From assembly GCF_901538355.1 (NCBI RefSeq), contig NZ_LR593887.1:3944920-4008919 (forward strand): a stretch of DNA of 64,000 nt. The letters run 5' to 3'. The position numbers and the translations under genes were made by a program. How positions within the stretch are numbered: the first letter of the stretch is position 1; each line of letters begins with the position of its first letter. Under the pieces are notes generated by a model. The model was not told where the DNA came from, ran no database searches, and was given only the letters and a program-made list of their open reading frames with translations. This stretch comes from Tuwongella immobilis. Its GTDB lineage: Bacteria > Planctomycetota > Planctomycetia > Gemmatales > Gemmataceae. Positions 25,558 to 34,200 of the stretch are shown one piece after another.

Positions 25558-26547
25558 TTAGTGGGCCAATCCGGTTTCCCAGGCGGCCTTCACCCCATGA
25601 TGCAGCCGGGCACCGACTTGCGTGATGACCTTCATCGCCAAGTAATTGGCCGCGCGTGCCGCTTTCAACGGGGAATAGCCGTGCGTGATGCCATAAAGGA
25701 ACGCCCCGGCAAACATATCTCCCGCCCCCGTCGCATCTTTGGGATGACATTCAAACGCGGCCACATGACCGGTTTCGCCACCGTAGCAGACGTACGCGCC
25801 ATTGGCAGCGTCGGTCACGACGACGTTCGGAATCTGCTGCTTCAGGGCATCATAGGCTTCGAGCGTGGTCGCTTTGCCGGTCAGCCCCATCGCCTCGGCG
25901 GCGTTGCAAAACAGCAAATCCGACTGGGCGAGTGCCTCGCGGAATGGCTCGCCGAAGACGGCCGGGACGAAGGCGTCCGAACAGGTGAGCGCCACTTTCA
26001 CGCCGTTTTCTTTGGCAATGCGAATCGCTTCGCGGATCGCCCCTTGCCCTGTCGCCGGGTTGGCAAAGACATAGCCTTCGATGAAGATCCATTCGCTATT
26101 GCGAATGCGATCGGCATCGACATGACGGGCCGCCAGATTGCTGGAAACGGCCAAGCAGGTGCGCATCGTGCGCTCGGCGTCGGGCGTCACCACGCAAATG
26201 CACGTCCCGGTGGTTTCGCCAACGATCACCGGGTTGCCAATCTCGATTTCGAGTTCTTCGAATTCGCTGGAATAGTGCAACCCATAGCGATCATCGCCGA
26301 CGCATCCGATGAATGCGCCGTTGCCGCCGAGTTGGGACATGGCGATGATCGAGTTGGCGACCGATCCGCCGGAAACCAAGCGTGGCTCGGCACTTGCGAA
26401 GCGTTTGAGTAACTCGGATTGTTCGTCTTTTTCGACGAGCCGCATGGTGCCACGCTCAAATCCCGTGGCGGCAAAGTCGTCATCGTTGAGATCCAAAAAG
26501 ATGTCAACGATGGCGTTCCCGAGTCCGCAAACATGAAACTCTTTCAT
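25558..26547 (-). CDS. PfkB-family kinase, adenosine kinase-like
   Basis: This 329-residue ribokinase-superfamily kinase resembles adenosine kinases: it opens with CGLGNAIVDIF, has LVSGGSVANSIIAMSQLGG and GDDRYG, and ends with the catalytic KDATGAGDMFAGAFLYG (GAGD with the base Asp). Adenosine kinase-type members salvage nucleosides to the monophosphate. The ATG at 26547 is preceded by GGAG 9 bases away; the 11-residue longer frame lacks such a site. It lies 53 bases after gltX and 36 bases before the other PfkB gene. The two are distant paralogs. Confidence 0.85.
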   Translation of the reverse strand: MKEFHVCGLGNAIVDIFLDLNDDDFAATGFERGTMRLVEKDEQSELLKRFASAEPRLVSGGSVANSIIAMSQLGGNGAFIGCVGDDRYGLHYSSEFEELEIEIGNPVIVGETTGTCICVVTPDAERTMRTCLAVSSNLAARHVDADRIRNSEWIFIEGYVFANPATGQGAIREAIRIAKENGVKVALTCSDAFVPAVFGEPFREALAQSDLLFCNAAEAMGLTGKATTLEAYDALKQQIPNVVVTDAANGAYVCYGGETGHVAAFECHPKDATGAGDMFAGAFLYGITHGYSPLKAARAANYLAMKVITQVGARLHHGVKAAWETGLAH

Positions 26548-26600
26548 CCCGAAACACTCCGCATCCCGAAGCGCACCCACCGCGGTGGGGCAATCCTGAC

Positions 26601-28148
26601 TTATGCACTTGCCAACGCGATCGCTTGATGGATTCGCCGAACCACGGTTTCGCGGCCCAAGATCGCCAAGGCATCAAAGAGCCCGACGCCGACTTCCACG
26701 CCAGTCGTCGCCACGCGAACCGGATGGACCATGTCGCCCGGCTTCAGCCCGTTGTTGGTGGCGAAGTCGTGGAGCAGTTTGTCCAACGCGGGGGCATCGA
26801 ATGATTCGCAGGCTTCCAGAGCGGGGAGGAAGTTGCGGAGGATATCCAATGCTCCCGGTTTTTTCAGCCGCTTTTCGACCGCCTTTGTCTCGTAAATCAC
26901 TTCAGGTCGGAGGAAAGTCGCGCCGTAGGGCAATATATCACTGAATAACTTGATCCGGTCGCCCGCAGCCACGACAATCGCTTCGATCTTCGCCCGTTCG
27001 GCATCGGTGATCGTCTCGCCGATCAACCCCGCTCGTCGCAGGAACGGCAAGCAGCCATCGACTTTTTCGGGGATCGGCAGCAACTTCATGTATTCGCCGG
27101 CCAGCCAATACAGTTTGTTCGGATCAAAACTCGCGGGCGAATCATTCACCCGGTCCAGCGTAAAGCGTTCGATCATCTGTGGGAGCGGAATATATTCGCT
27201 ATGGTCATCCATCGACCACCCCAGCCGACCGAGATAATTCACCACCGCCGCTGGCAGGTATCCCATTTCGCGGTAGTAGGCCACCGTCGCAGGATTGAGA
27301 TCGTCTCGGCTATCGATTTCCGCGTCGGTCCAACCGATCGTCTTGAGCTTCTGGCGGATTTCCGCGGTCAGAAACTTGGCCATGTCCCGCTTGCTGAGCT
27401 TCTTCTTGGAGTTCGGCTCATTCACGACTGGGACATGGGCAAACTGCGGCAGCGGTGCCCCAAGTGCCAGGTAAAACTGCACTTGCGAATACGTATTGGG
27501 CAAATGTTCTCGCGCACGAATCACATGCGTGATCTTCAAATCGATATCATCAACGACCGTGGCAAAGTTGTAGAGTGCCCGACCGTCGGCCCGCAGAATC
27601 ACGGGGTCGCCGAGCAGATCCGTTCGTTGCCGACATTCGCCGCAGATCAAATCCGCCACAACCGATTCTTGCGCCAACGGCATTTTGAACCGCAACGTCG
27701 TCGGCTTGTCTTGGAACAGGCGCACGCATTCATCCGCCGGGGTATCGCGATGCGGGCCACGATGCACATAGGCAACCTTGGCGGCGTCGGCGGCCTTCTT
27801 CTCGGCGTCGAGTTGTTCGCGCGTCAGATAATCCGGGTACGCGTGCCCGGTTTCAAGCAGTTTCATGGCCGCCGCATGATAGCGGTCGCCCCGTTGCGAT
27901 TGGTAATATGGTCCATACGGCCCGCCCACTTCTGGGCCTTCGTCCCAAGTGAGTCCCAGCCAACGGAATCCGTCCAAAATCGGCTGGAGTGCTTCGCTTC
28001 GATTGCGCTCGTTGTCGGTATCGTCGATGCGGAGGATGAATTGGCCGCCGGTCTGCCGAGCCAACAACCAATTGAACAACGCAGTTCGCACGCCACCGAT
28101 ATGGAGATAGCCGGTGGGGCTGGGCGCAAAACGGGCACGAATACTCAT
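26601..28148 (-). CDS. gltX: Glutamyl-tRNA synthetase
   Basis: This 515-residue class I aminoacyl-tRNA synthetase charges tRNA-Glu (or tRNA-Glx where Gln is made by amidation). The HIGH-type motif is FAPSPTGYLHIGGVRTALFN at the N-terminus and the KMSKS-type motif is KKKLSKRD. The conserved DTDNERN block follows HIGH, and the C-terminal anticodon-binding part is helical. Length is normal for the family. It is the second gene of a minus-strand run beginning with MaoC (27 bases upstream) and continuing into PfkB kinases, thpR and tRNA-Arg. Confidence 0.96.
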   Translation of the reverse strand: MSIRARFAPSPTGYLHIGGVRTALFNWLLARQTGGQFILRIDDTDNERNRSEALQPILDGFRWLGLTWDEGPEVGGPYGPYYQSQRGDRYHAAAMKLLETGHAYPDYLTREQLDAEKKAADAAKVAYVHRGPHRDTPADECVRLFQDKPTTLRFKMPLAQESVVADLICGECRQRTDLLGDPVILRADGRALYNFATVVDDIDLKITHVIRAREHLPNTYSQVQFYLALGAPLPQFAHVPVVNEPNSKKKLSKRDMAKFLTAEIRQKLKTIGWTDAEIDSRDDLNPATVAYYREMGYLPAAVVNYLGRLGWSMDDHSEYIPLPQMIERFTLDRVNDSPASFDPNKLYWLAGEYMKLLPIPEKVDGCLPFLRRAGLIGETITDAERAKIEAIVVAAGDRIKLFSDILPYGATFLRPEVIYETKAVEKRLKKPGALDILRNFLPALEACESFDAPALDKLLHDFATNNGLKPGDMVHPVRVATTGVEVGVGLFDALAILGRETVVRRIHQAIALASA

Positions 28149-28175
28149 CGATCGATCTCACGCTGAAACGAAAAA

Positions 28176-28724
28176 CTATTCGCCTTGACGATGCGAGCCA
28201 GGAACTTCCGATTCGGGTTGCATGGGCACCGGCTCGTTGGGAACGGTGACACGACTGACAGAAGATCGGTTCGGCCCGCGGCCTTCCACCAACGTCACCA
28301 GTCGGCCGCTTTGCACGACCTTCCCGGCTTGGTTGAGAATTTCACGATGCCAGAGGATTTCCGCTCGGCGTCCACGGCCCCGCTCGGTCACTTCCAAAAT
28401 CCGGTTGCGAATGCGAAGGGTGTCGCCAATGAACACGGGCTCATGGAAGACCCATTCCAAGACACGCAAGAATGCCATCGTGCGGACCGGCGGCGACTGC
28501 ACTCCCAATCCGCTGGCAATCGAAAACACCAACAGCCCATGCGCGATCGGTCGGCGGAATGGGGTCGATTTCGCAAATTCGTGATCCACGTGAATCGGGT
28601 TAAAATCGCCGCTAATGCCTGCGAAATTGACAATGTCCGATTCCGTGAGGGTGCGCCCAAATGACTCCCATTGTTGACCGATTGCAAGATCGTCATAGTA
28701 CAAATGGGCTTCCGAAAAACTCAT
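28176..28724 (-). CDS. MaoC-like (R)-hydratase, hotdog fold
   Basis: This 182-residue MaoC/hydratase-2 family protein has the family hydratase motif SGDFNPIHVDHEFA (D-x4-H) and RPIAHGLLVFSIASGL, then EWVFHEPVFIGDTLRI. Such enzymes hydrate enoyl-CoA or thioesters in fatty-acid and polyhydroxyalkanoate paths. The C-terminal ~35 residues are Pro/Glu-rich and probably disordered. The ATG at 28724 is preceded by GGGGGA at close spacing. It is first in the run with gltX; nothing in the neighbourhood names its substrate. Confidence 0.82.
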   Translation of the reverse strand: MSFSEAHLYYDDLAIGQQWESFGRTLTESDIVNFAGISGDFNPIHVDHEFAKSTPFRRPIAHGLLVFSIASGLGVQSPPVRTMAFLRVLEWVFHEPVFIGDTLRIRNRILEVTERGRGRRAEILWHREILNQAGKVVQSGRLVTLVEGRGPNRSSVSRVTVPNEPVPMQPESEVPGSHRQGE

Positions 28725-29012
28725 AATTCCCCCGTCTCGAAATCGTGCGGTCTCCCGTCACACGTGCTTAGTGTACATTCAACCCGGCATTCCGCCAGGG
28801 GGCGTCCAGCGACTTGACCGGGAAATTTCACGCTGGGGCAAACAACCATCGACTCCCCTCGTGCGATTCGAGTCCGAATCGATCCGCACGACGCAACGCG
28901 GCATCGTGCCGATCACTCGCAGACTCGGCTTGATTCAACCGAACGAATTTGACACGCTGGGAGATCCGGTGAATCAGGGACGATTCGCAAAGCCTGCTGC
29001 AGGGATGCCCCC

Positions 29013-29753
29013 ATGAATGCGACCTCGCGTTGGCAAGTCTCGCTGGTAATGCCCGCATACAACGAAGAAGCTGGAATCGCGGTCAGCGTTCGGGAAGCCC
29101 ATGCGGCGATAAGCCAATATTGTGACAACTTTGAAATCTTGGTCGTGGATGATGGCAGTCGAGATGCCACGGCGGCCACCGTCTTGGATCTTGCCGATGA
29201 TCTGCCCGAGGTGCGATTGATTCAACTTCCGGGCAACCAAGGTTACGGTGCGGCCCTTCGGACGGGATTCGAAGCGGCCTTGTTCGATCGCGTTGCCTTT
29301 ACCGATGCCGACGCCCAATTCGATCTCGCCGATTTGGGGCGGCTGCTCAGCCTCAGCAACCAAGCGCCGATTGTGGTGGGCTACCGAGTCGATCGACAAG
29401 ATCCCTGGCGTCGCCGATTTTTCTCATGGGGCTACAATCGGCTGATTCGATTGCTGCTGGGCACCCATGTCCGCGATGTCGATTGTGCGCTGAAGGTGTT
29501 CGACCGCAATACGCTCATGCGCATTTTACCGCAGGCGCGAAATTTTTTCGTGAATACGGAAATGCTCAGCATGGCTCAGAAGCTCGGCATCCGCGTGCTG
29601 GAATCGGGAGTCCGCCATCGCCATCGTCGGCACGGCACCAGCAAAGTCTCACTTTCGGATATTCCCAAAACTCTCGCCAAGTTGCTGCCATTCTGGTATC
29701 GAGAGCGAATCTGTCCTTACTTTTCGTTATCGAGTCCATCGATCCCGCGATAG
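29013..29753 (+). CDS. GT2 family glycosyltransferase
   Basis: This 246-residue family 2 glycosyltransferase resembles polyprenol-phosphate sugar transferases (DPM1/YfdG group). SLVMPAYNEEAGI, the nucleotide-binding ILVVDDGSRD, the metal-binding FTDADAQFD (DxD) and the acceptor-side RVDRQDPWRRR...YNRLIRLLLG are all present. There are no C-terminal membrane helices. It probably transfers a sugar to polyprenyl phosphate for surface glycans or lipids. The ATG at 29013 is preceded by AGGGA. The phosphatase gene follows after 72 bases. Confidence 0.87.
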   Translation: MNATSRWQVSLVMPAYNEEAGIAVSVREAHAAISQYCDNFEILVVDDGSRDATAATVLDLADDLPEVRLIQLPGNQGYGAALRTGFEAALFDRVAFTDADAQFDLADLGRLLSLSNQAPIVVGYRVDRQDPWRRRFFSWGYNRLIRLLLGTHVRDVDCALKVFDRNTLMRILPQARNFFVNTEMLSMAQKLGIRVLESGVRHRHRRHGTSKVSLSDIPKTLAKLLPFWYRERICPYFSLSSPSIPR

Positions 29754-29825
29754 AATCCGAATATGCGAAGTTGCGGCCCGCCCGAATGCAGACGGGTGGG
29801 CGATCTTCGCGCAATTCGGGGTTTC

Positions 29826-31127
29826 ATGATGAGCGAGCATTCCCCCTTCACCGGTACCAACTCCACCAATTGGCGGGCCCGACTCGCGGTGACGTTGGAA
29901 ATGATGCGGGAACTGAGCCGCCATCAAGACCCCGACACGATGAGCCGAATGTATTCTCGTCGCATGCGGCAAATCTACCCCATTCAACGCTCCATCTCCT
30001 TCAGCCGTCGCGGGTTAGAATATCCCTGGTTCCGAATCACCCGCGATACTGCCTGGACCACGCCGGTGAACCCGTGGAAAGAACCGCAAAAACTCCCGTT
30101 GATGCGCGGCGGATTATTGGCCGAACTAATCTATTCCAACGAGCCGCAAGTCTTTGGCGAACTGGAACTTGCGATCGATGATCCGGCCAAGCCGCTGCTC
30201 GCCGGGTATCGCTCGGCCATGGCGATCCCGCATTTCGATAACGGCGATGGTCTGAACATGGTCATCCTGCTAAACGCCGAAGCGGATGTCTTTGAGGAAG
30301 AATCGCTGCCGGACCAAGTTTGGCTGAGCAATTTATTCGGACGGGCAACATTCTCATTGGTATTATCCGATCGTCTGCGCGATGCCTACGAAGCCGTCGA
30401 TCACGAATTGCGCCTCATGGCCGATCTGCAACAGTCGCTGTTGCCGCCGCGTCCAAAGTCGATTCCTGGCTTGGACTTCGCGGTCCATTATCAGACTGCC
30501 AAACGTGCAGGCGGCGATTATTACGATCTCATTCCACTTTCCGACGGTCGCTGGGTGTTCCTGATTGGCGATGTCAGCGGTCACGGTCCGCCGGCGGCGG
30601 TGTTGATGGCGGTGACGCATGCGCTGGTGCATCGCTTCAATGGCCCGCCCGACTCGCCGAATGCCCGATTATCAGACATCAATAATGCGCTCTGCGAACG
30701 CTACACCGGCGATACCGGGAGCTTCGTGACGATGTTCATGGGCGTGTATGATCCGGTTGCCTCGACGCTGCGATATGCGAGTGCGGGTCATAATCCGCCG
30801 CGGGTGGTTCGCTGCCGAGATGGTTCGCATTTCTCGCTCGCCAATCCGCCGAGTCTCCCCCTCGGGATTCTGCCCGACGAAGACTATCCCGAAGAAACGC
30901 TCGAGATGGTGCCCGGCGACCAACTGATTCTGTACACCGATGGCGTGACCGAATCGATGAACCGTCAGGGCGAGCAATTTGGTCCCGAGCGATTATCGCA
31001 AGTGCTTGCCAATTGTCCGGTTACAGCGGATCACATGCTCGCGGCCCTGCTCCATGCGCTGCAAGAATTCACGCAAGGGGAACCGGCGGCGGACGATCGC
31101 ACGCTCATGGTCTTCAAGCGGAAGTAA
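29826..31127 (+). CDS. PP2C-like SpoIIE/RsbU phosphatase with N-terminal sensor region
   Basis: This 433-residue Ser/Thr phosphatase belongs to the SpoIIE/RsbU group. The C-terminal catalytic domain (~215-430) has AGGDYYDLIPL, IGDVSGHGPPAAVLMAV, TMFMGVYDP, YASAGHNPP, and ILYTDGVTE, which supply the metal-binding Asp residues. The N-terminal ~200 residues have a GAF-like look (AMAIPHFDNGDGLNMVILL) followed by the helix AVDHELRLMADLQQSLLPP typical of this family's linker. Such enzymes activate anti-sigma antagonists by dephosphorylation. Two adjacent ATGs, at 29826 and 29829, are both possible. A strong hairpin follows the stop. Confidence 0.88.
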   Translation: MMSEHSPFTGTNSTNWRARLAVTLEMMRELSRHQDPDTMSRMYSRRMRQIYPIQRSISFSRRGLEYPWFRITRDTAWTTPVNPWKEPQKLPLMRGGLLAELIYSNEPQVFGELELAIDDPAKPLLAGYRSAMAIPHFDNGDGLNMVILLNAEADVFEEESLPDQVWLSNLFGRATFSLVLSDRLRDAYEAVDHELRLMADLQQSLLPPRPKSIPGLDFAVHYQTAKRAGGDYYDLIPLSDGRWVFLIGDVSGHGPPAAVLMAVTHALVHRFNGPPDSPNARLSDINNALCERYTGDTGSFVTMFMGVYDPVASTLRYASAGHNPPRVVRCRDGSHFSLANPPSLPLGILPDEDYPEETLEMVPGDQLILYTDGVTESMNRQGEQFGPERLSQVLANCPVTADHMLAALLHALQEFTQGEPAADDRTLMVFKRK

Positions 31128-31161
31128 GTCGTTCCCGCACAACGGCTTCCGACAACGCAAA

Positions 31162-31197
31162 CAAGCCATGATTGGGACAGTTCCCAACCATGGCTTG
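31162..31197. terminator. Bidirectional hairpin between convergent genes
   Basis: CAAGCCATG-A-TTGGGA pairs with TCCCAA-C-CATGGCTTG, with one mismatch. It lies between the phosphatase stop (31127) and the stop of the giant surface protein (31223), which run toward each other. The stem is strong but neither strand has a long T-run. Confidence 0.55.
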
Positions 31198-31222
31198 CAG
31201 CATATTCCGAATGTCTCAACGA

Positions 31223-34200
31223 TCAATCGCCGCCGAGATAGACCCCGCCCAGGAATCCGGGGTACGGGTCGAACGAGCGAAGTTCTTCCAGGGTGCTGCC
31301 TTGGAAGACGCGAACGATGGACGATCCACCGACGCCGGTCGATACGAAGATCTGTTCGCTGCCGCTGGCAGTATTGCTGATGCTGACCCGCAGGCCCGTG
31401 TTGGGAGTACCGACGTTGTCGCTGGGAATCGGTCGATTTCGCAGCAGGAAGCCATCTTCACGATAGATTCGCAGATCCGGCCCACCGCCGAATCCCGGTC
31501 CGGTGATGATTTCCCCGCGGAAATCGCCGGTGACATCGCCGATGGCCACGAACGTCCCACCGCGGAAACTCGGATCATAGGCAAAGAAACTGCTGCGAAC
31601 CGTAAATGTCGTGCCATCCAGCACTTGCACGTGCGGCCCGCCACCGATCCCCGCCCCAACCACGATTTCCGCTTTGCCATCGCCGTCGAGATCGCCCGCC
31701 GCGACATTCACGCCGCCACGGAAATTGGAATCATAGGCGAAGAACGCGCCGATTGGTGCACCGGTGAGCCCGTTGAAAATCTTGACCAGGGGCCCGCCAC
31801 CATCACCGACACCCGTGATGATTTCAACGCGGCCATCGCCGTCGAGGTCGGCAGCAGCGACATAAGCACCACCGCGGAAGGAATCTTCATAGGCAAAGAA
31901 GTTTAGAATCGGCTGCAGGGTCGCACCATCAAACACGCGTACTAGCGGCCCACCACCGAACCCGGCAGCGGTGATAATGTCTCGCACACCGTCGCCGTTG
32001 ACATCGCCCAACGCGACTCGAACCCCACCCGTGAACGAGGATTCGTAGGCATTGAAGGAGGCCACGAGGTTGCCGCTCGTGGTGTCATACAGATTGACTT
32101 GCGGACCACCACCTGGCCCGGCTCCAGTGACATGCCAGCCTGGAGTCGCATTCGGTCGCGGTTGTCCGGGTGGCGGAACCACCGGCGGCAACGGCGGAAC
32201 CACCGGAGCGGGGTTCACCAGAATGAAACTCGTCGAGGCGGCAGACGCGACTGCGAATGGATCGGCTGCAGTCGCCGGAACGGCCGTCACCACTCCGAAT
32301 CCGAGGAACCCAGTCGTCGGCAAGAACTGCAACGATTGCGCTTCGGCGAAGGTAATGAAGCTCCCCGGAACAATCGGCGTGCCATCTGCTTTCAGCAGCG
32401 TACCGTTCTGAACGGTCAGCACCTGGAAGTGGGTGATGCTCGCACCATCGACCGGATTCGCTAGGAACCGAATGATTGGACCGGTCGATGTATTGGCGAC
32501 CGTCTGATAATCGAATGTGCTGCCCGGATCGGCGACCGGAGTCACAAGGATGGTTCCCGTCGCCCCAGCGGTCGCCACTCCTGCGAGGGTAGCCGATGTG
32601 CTGCCGAGGAGCGTGAAGGTCGCCGTGCCGAAGAAATTCGCCTCGGGTTGGAAGCGAAGCCCAGCCGTGCCATCAGCAACCGTGATGAATGTGCCCGCCG
32701 ACACAACCGTCACGCCATCCGCGAGATAGAGCGTTCCGCCGTCGATAGTCACCACCAGATAGTGGGTTGTAGTCCCCAAATCGTCGGCGGATGGGGTAAC
32801 CACCAACCGCGACGTGGACACGCCCGAATCTTCCACAACGGTAATCGGAGTGATCGTCGGAGCGTCTGGAATCGGATCGACCGTAATCGTTCCAGTCCCC
32901 GGCAGCCCAATGACCGTAACCGGCAGCGTGCCCACGGCAGCGGCAATTTCGAAGTTCGCGGTGCCGAAGAAGTTCGAATCCGGTCGGAAGATTAACCCAT
33001 CCACCGTCGCCTGAGCGGCCGTCACAAAGTCGCCCGGATTCACGACCGTCACACCGTCACGAAGGTAGAGGGTACCATTGGTGACGCTGACAATTTGATA
33101 GAACGGCGCGGGGATTGGATCACCCGGATCGGCAACAATCAGAATCGGCGATGAAGGAGTATCTTCGGCAATCGTCACCGGGGTAATCGTCGGCGGATTG
33201 AAATCGGGACCAATCGCAATCGTCGCCGTAGCGATCGAGCTCGCGTTCGCCAGGTCGGTGTCCGGTGATGCCGCGATCGTGAACGATCCCAGGCCGATAA
33301 AGCCAGTCGTCGGCGTAAACCGTAATCCTGCAGCACCTTGCGCGAGAGAAATCCAGGTTCCATTGGTAATCGCGGTCACGCCATCATTCTGGAATAGCGT
33401 ACCATTCGTGATATTATCAATGTAGAAGAAATTAATCGTAGCCCCATCGACGGGATTGGGCGTAATTTCCAATCCCGAGGTGGTTTGCGTATCCAACAGC
33501 GCTCGGGCATCCACGACGACCGGCGTATCCGCAATGGGGTTGACCACCAACGGCACATTGACCACCGGCCCGGAAAGATCAGTCAGATTCGGCCCGGTTG
33601 CGGCTTGCACTTGAATGACGGCATTGCCGAAGAAGTCCAGATTGCCCGTGAATCCCAGAGAGGCTGCTTCTGCAAGTGTGTAGATATTGTTTGTGCGAAC
33701 GAGCGAGAAGGTCACATTCGGCGACGTGATTCGGAAGTGGGTCACCGCGACCGTTTCCGCAGGGTTCGGCGAAACTTGGATCGTTCCGGTGCCTTCTTCA
33801 TCAATCGGCGAGGTGACAATCGCCACCGGGGCTTCCGCTTGTTCGATGAAGGTGACATCCACCGGGACAATCTTCCCAGCGAAAACTCCATCGATCCCCG
33901 CTTGCACCTCGAACGTCGCCACACCGACGAAATCGGTGTTCGGAACGAAGAAGAGACCATCGAGTGCATCGTCGAAGGCAATCACATCATCCGGGTTGAT
34001 GAGTTGCGTCAATGCCTGATCGCGATACAGTTTGCCAGACGAGAATCCACCACCAGTGTTGGTGATGCGCAGATTGTTGACCTCGGCCCCGTCATTGACG
34101 TATCGAGTGACCACAACCTTGGCGACCGTATCTTCCGGTGCTGTGACATCCGGGGCGGTCGGAGTATCGGCAACTGGCGCAACCGGGATATTCACAAACA

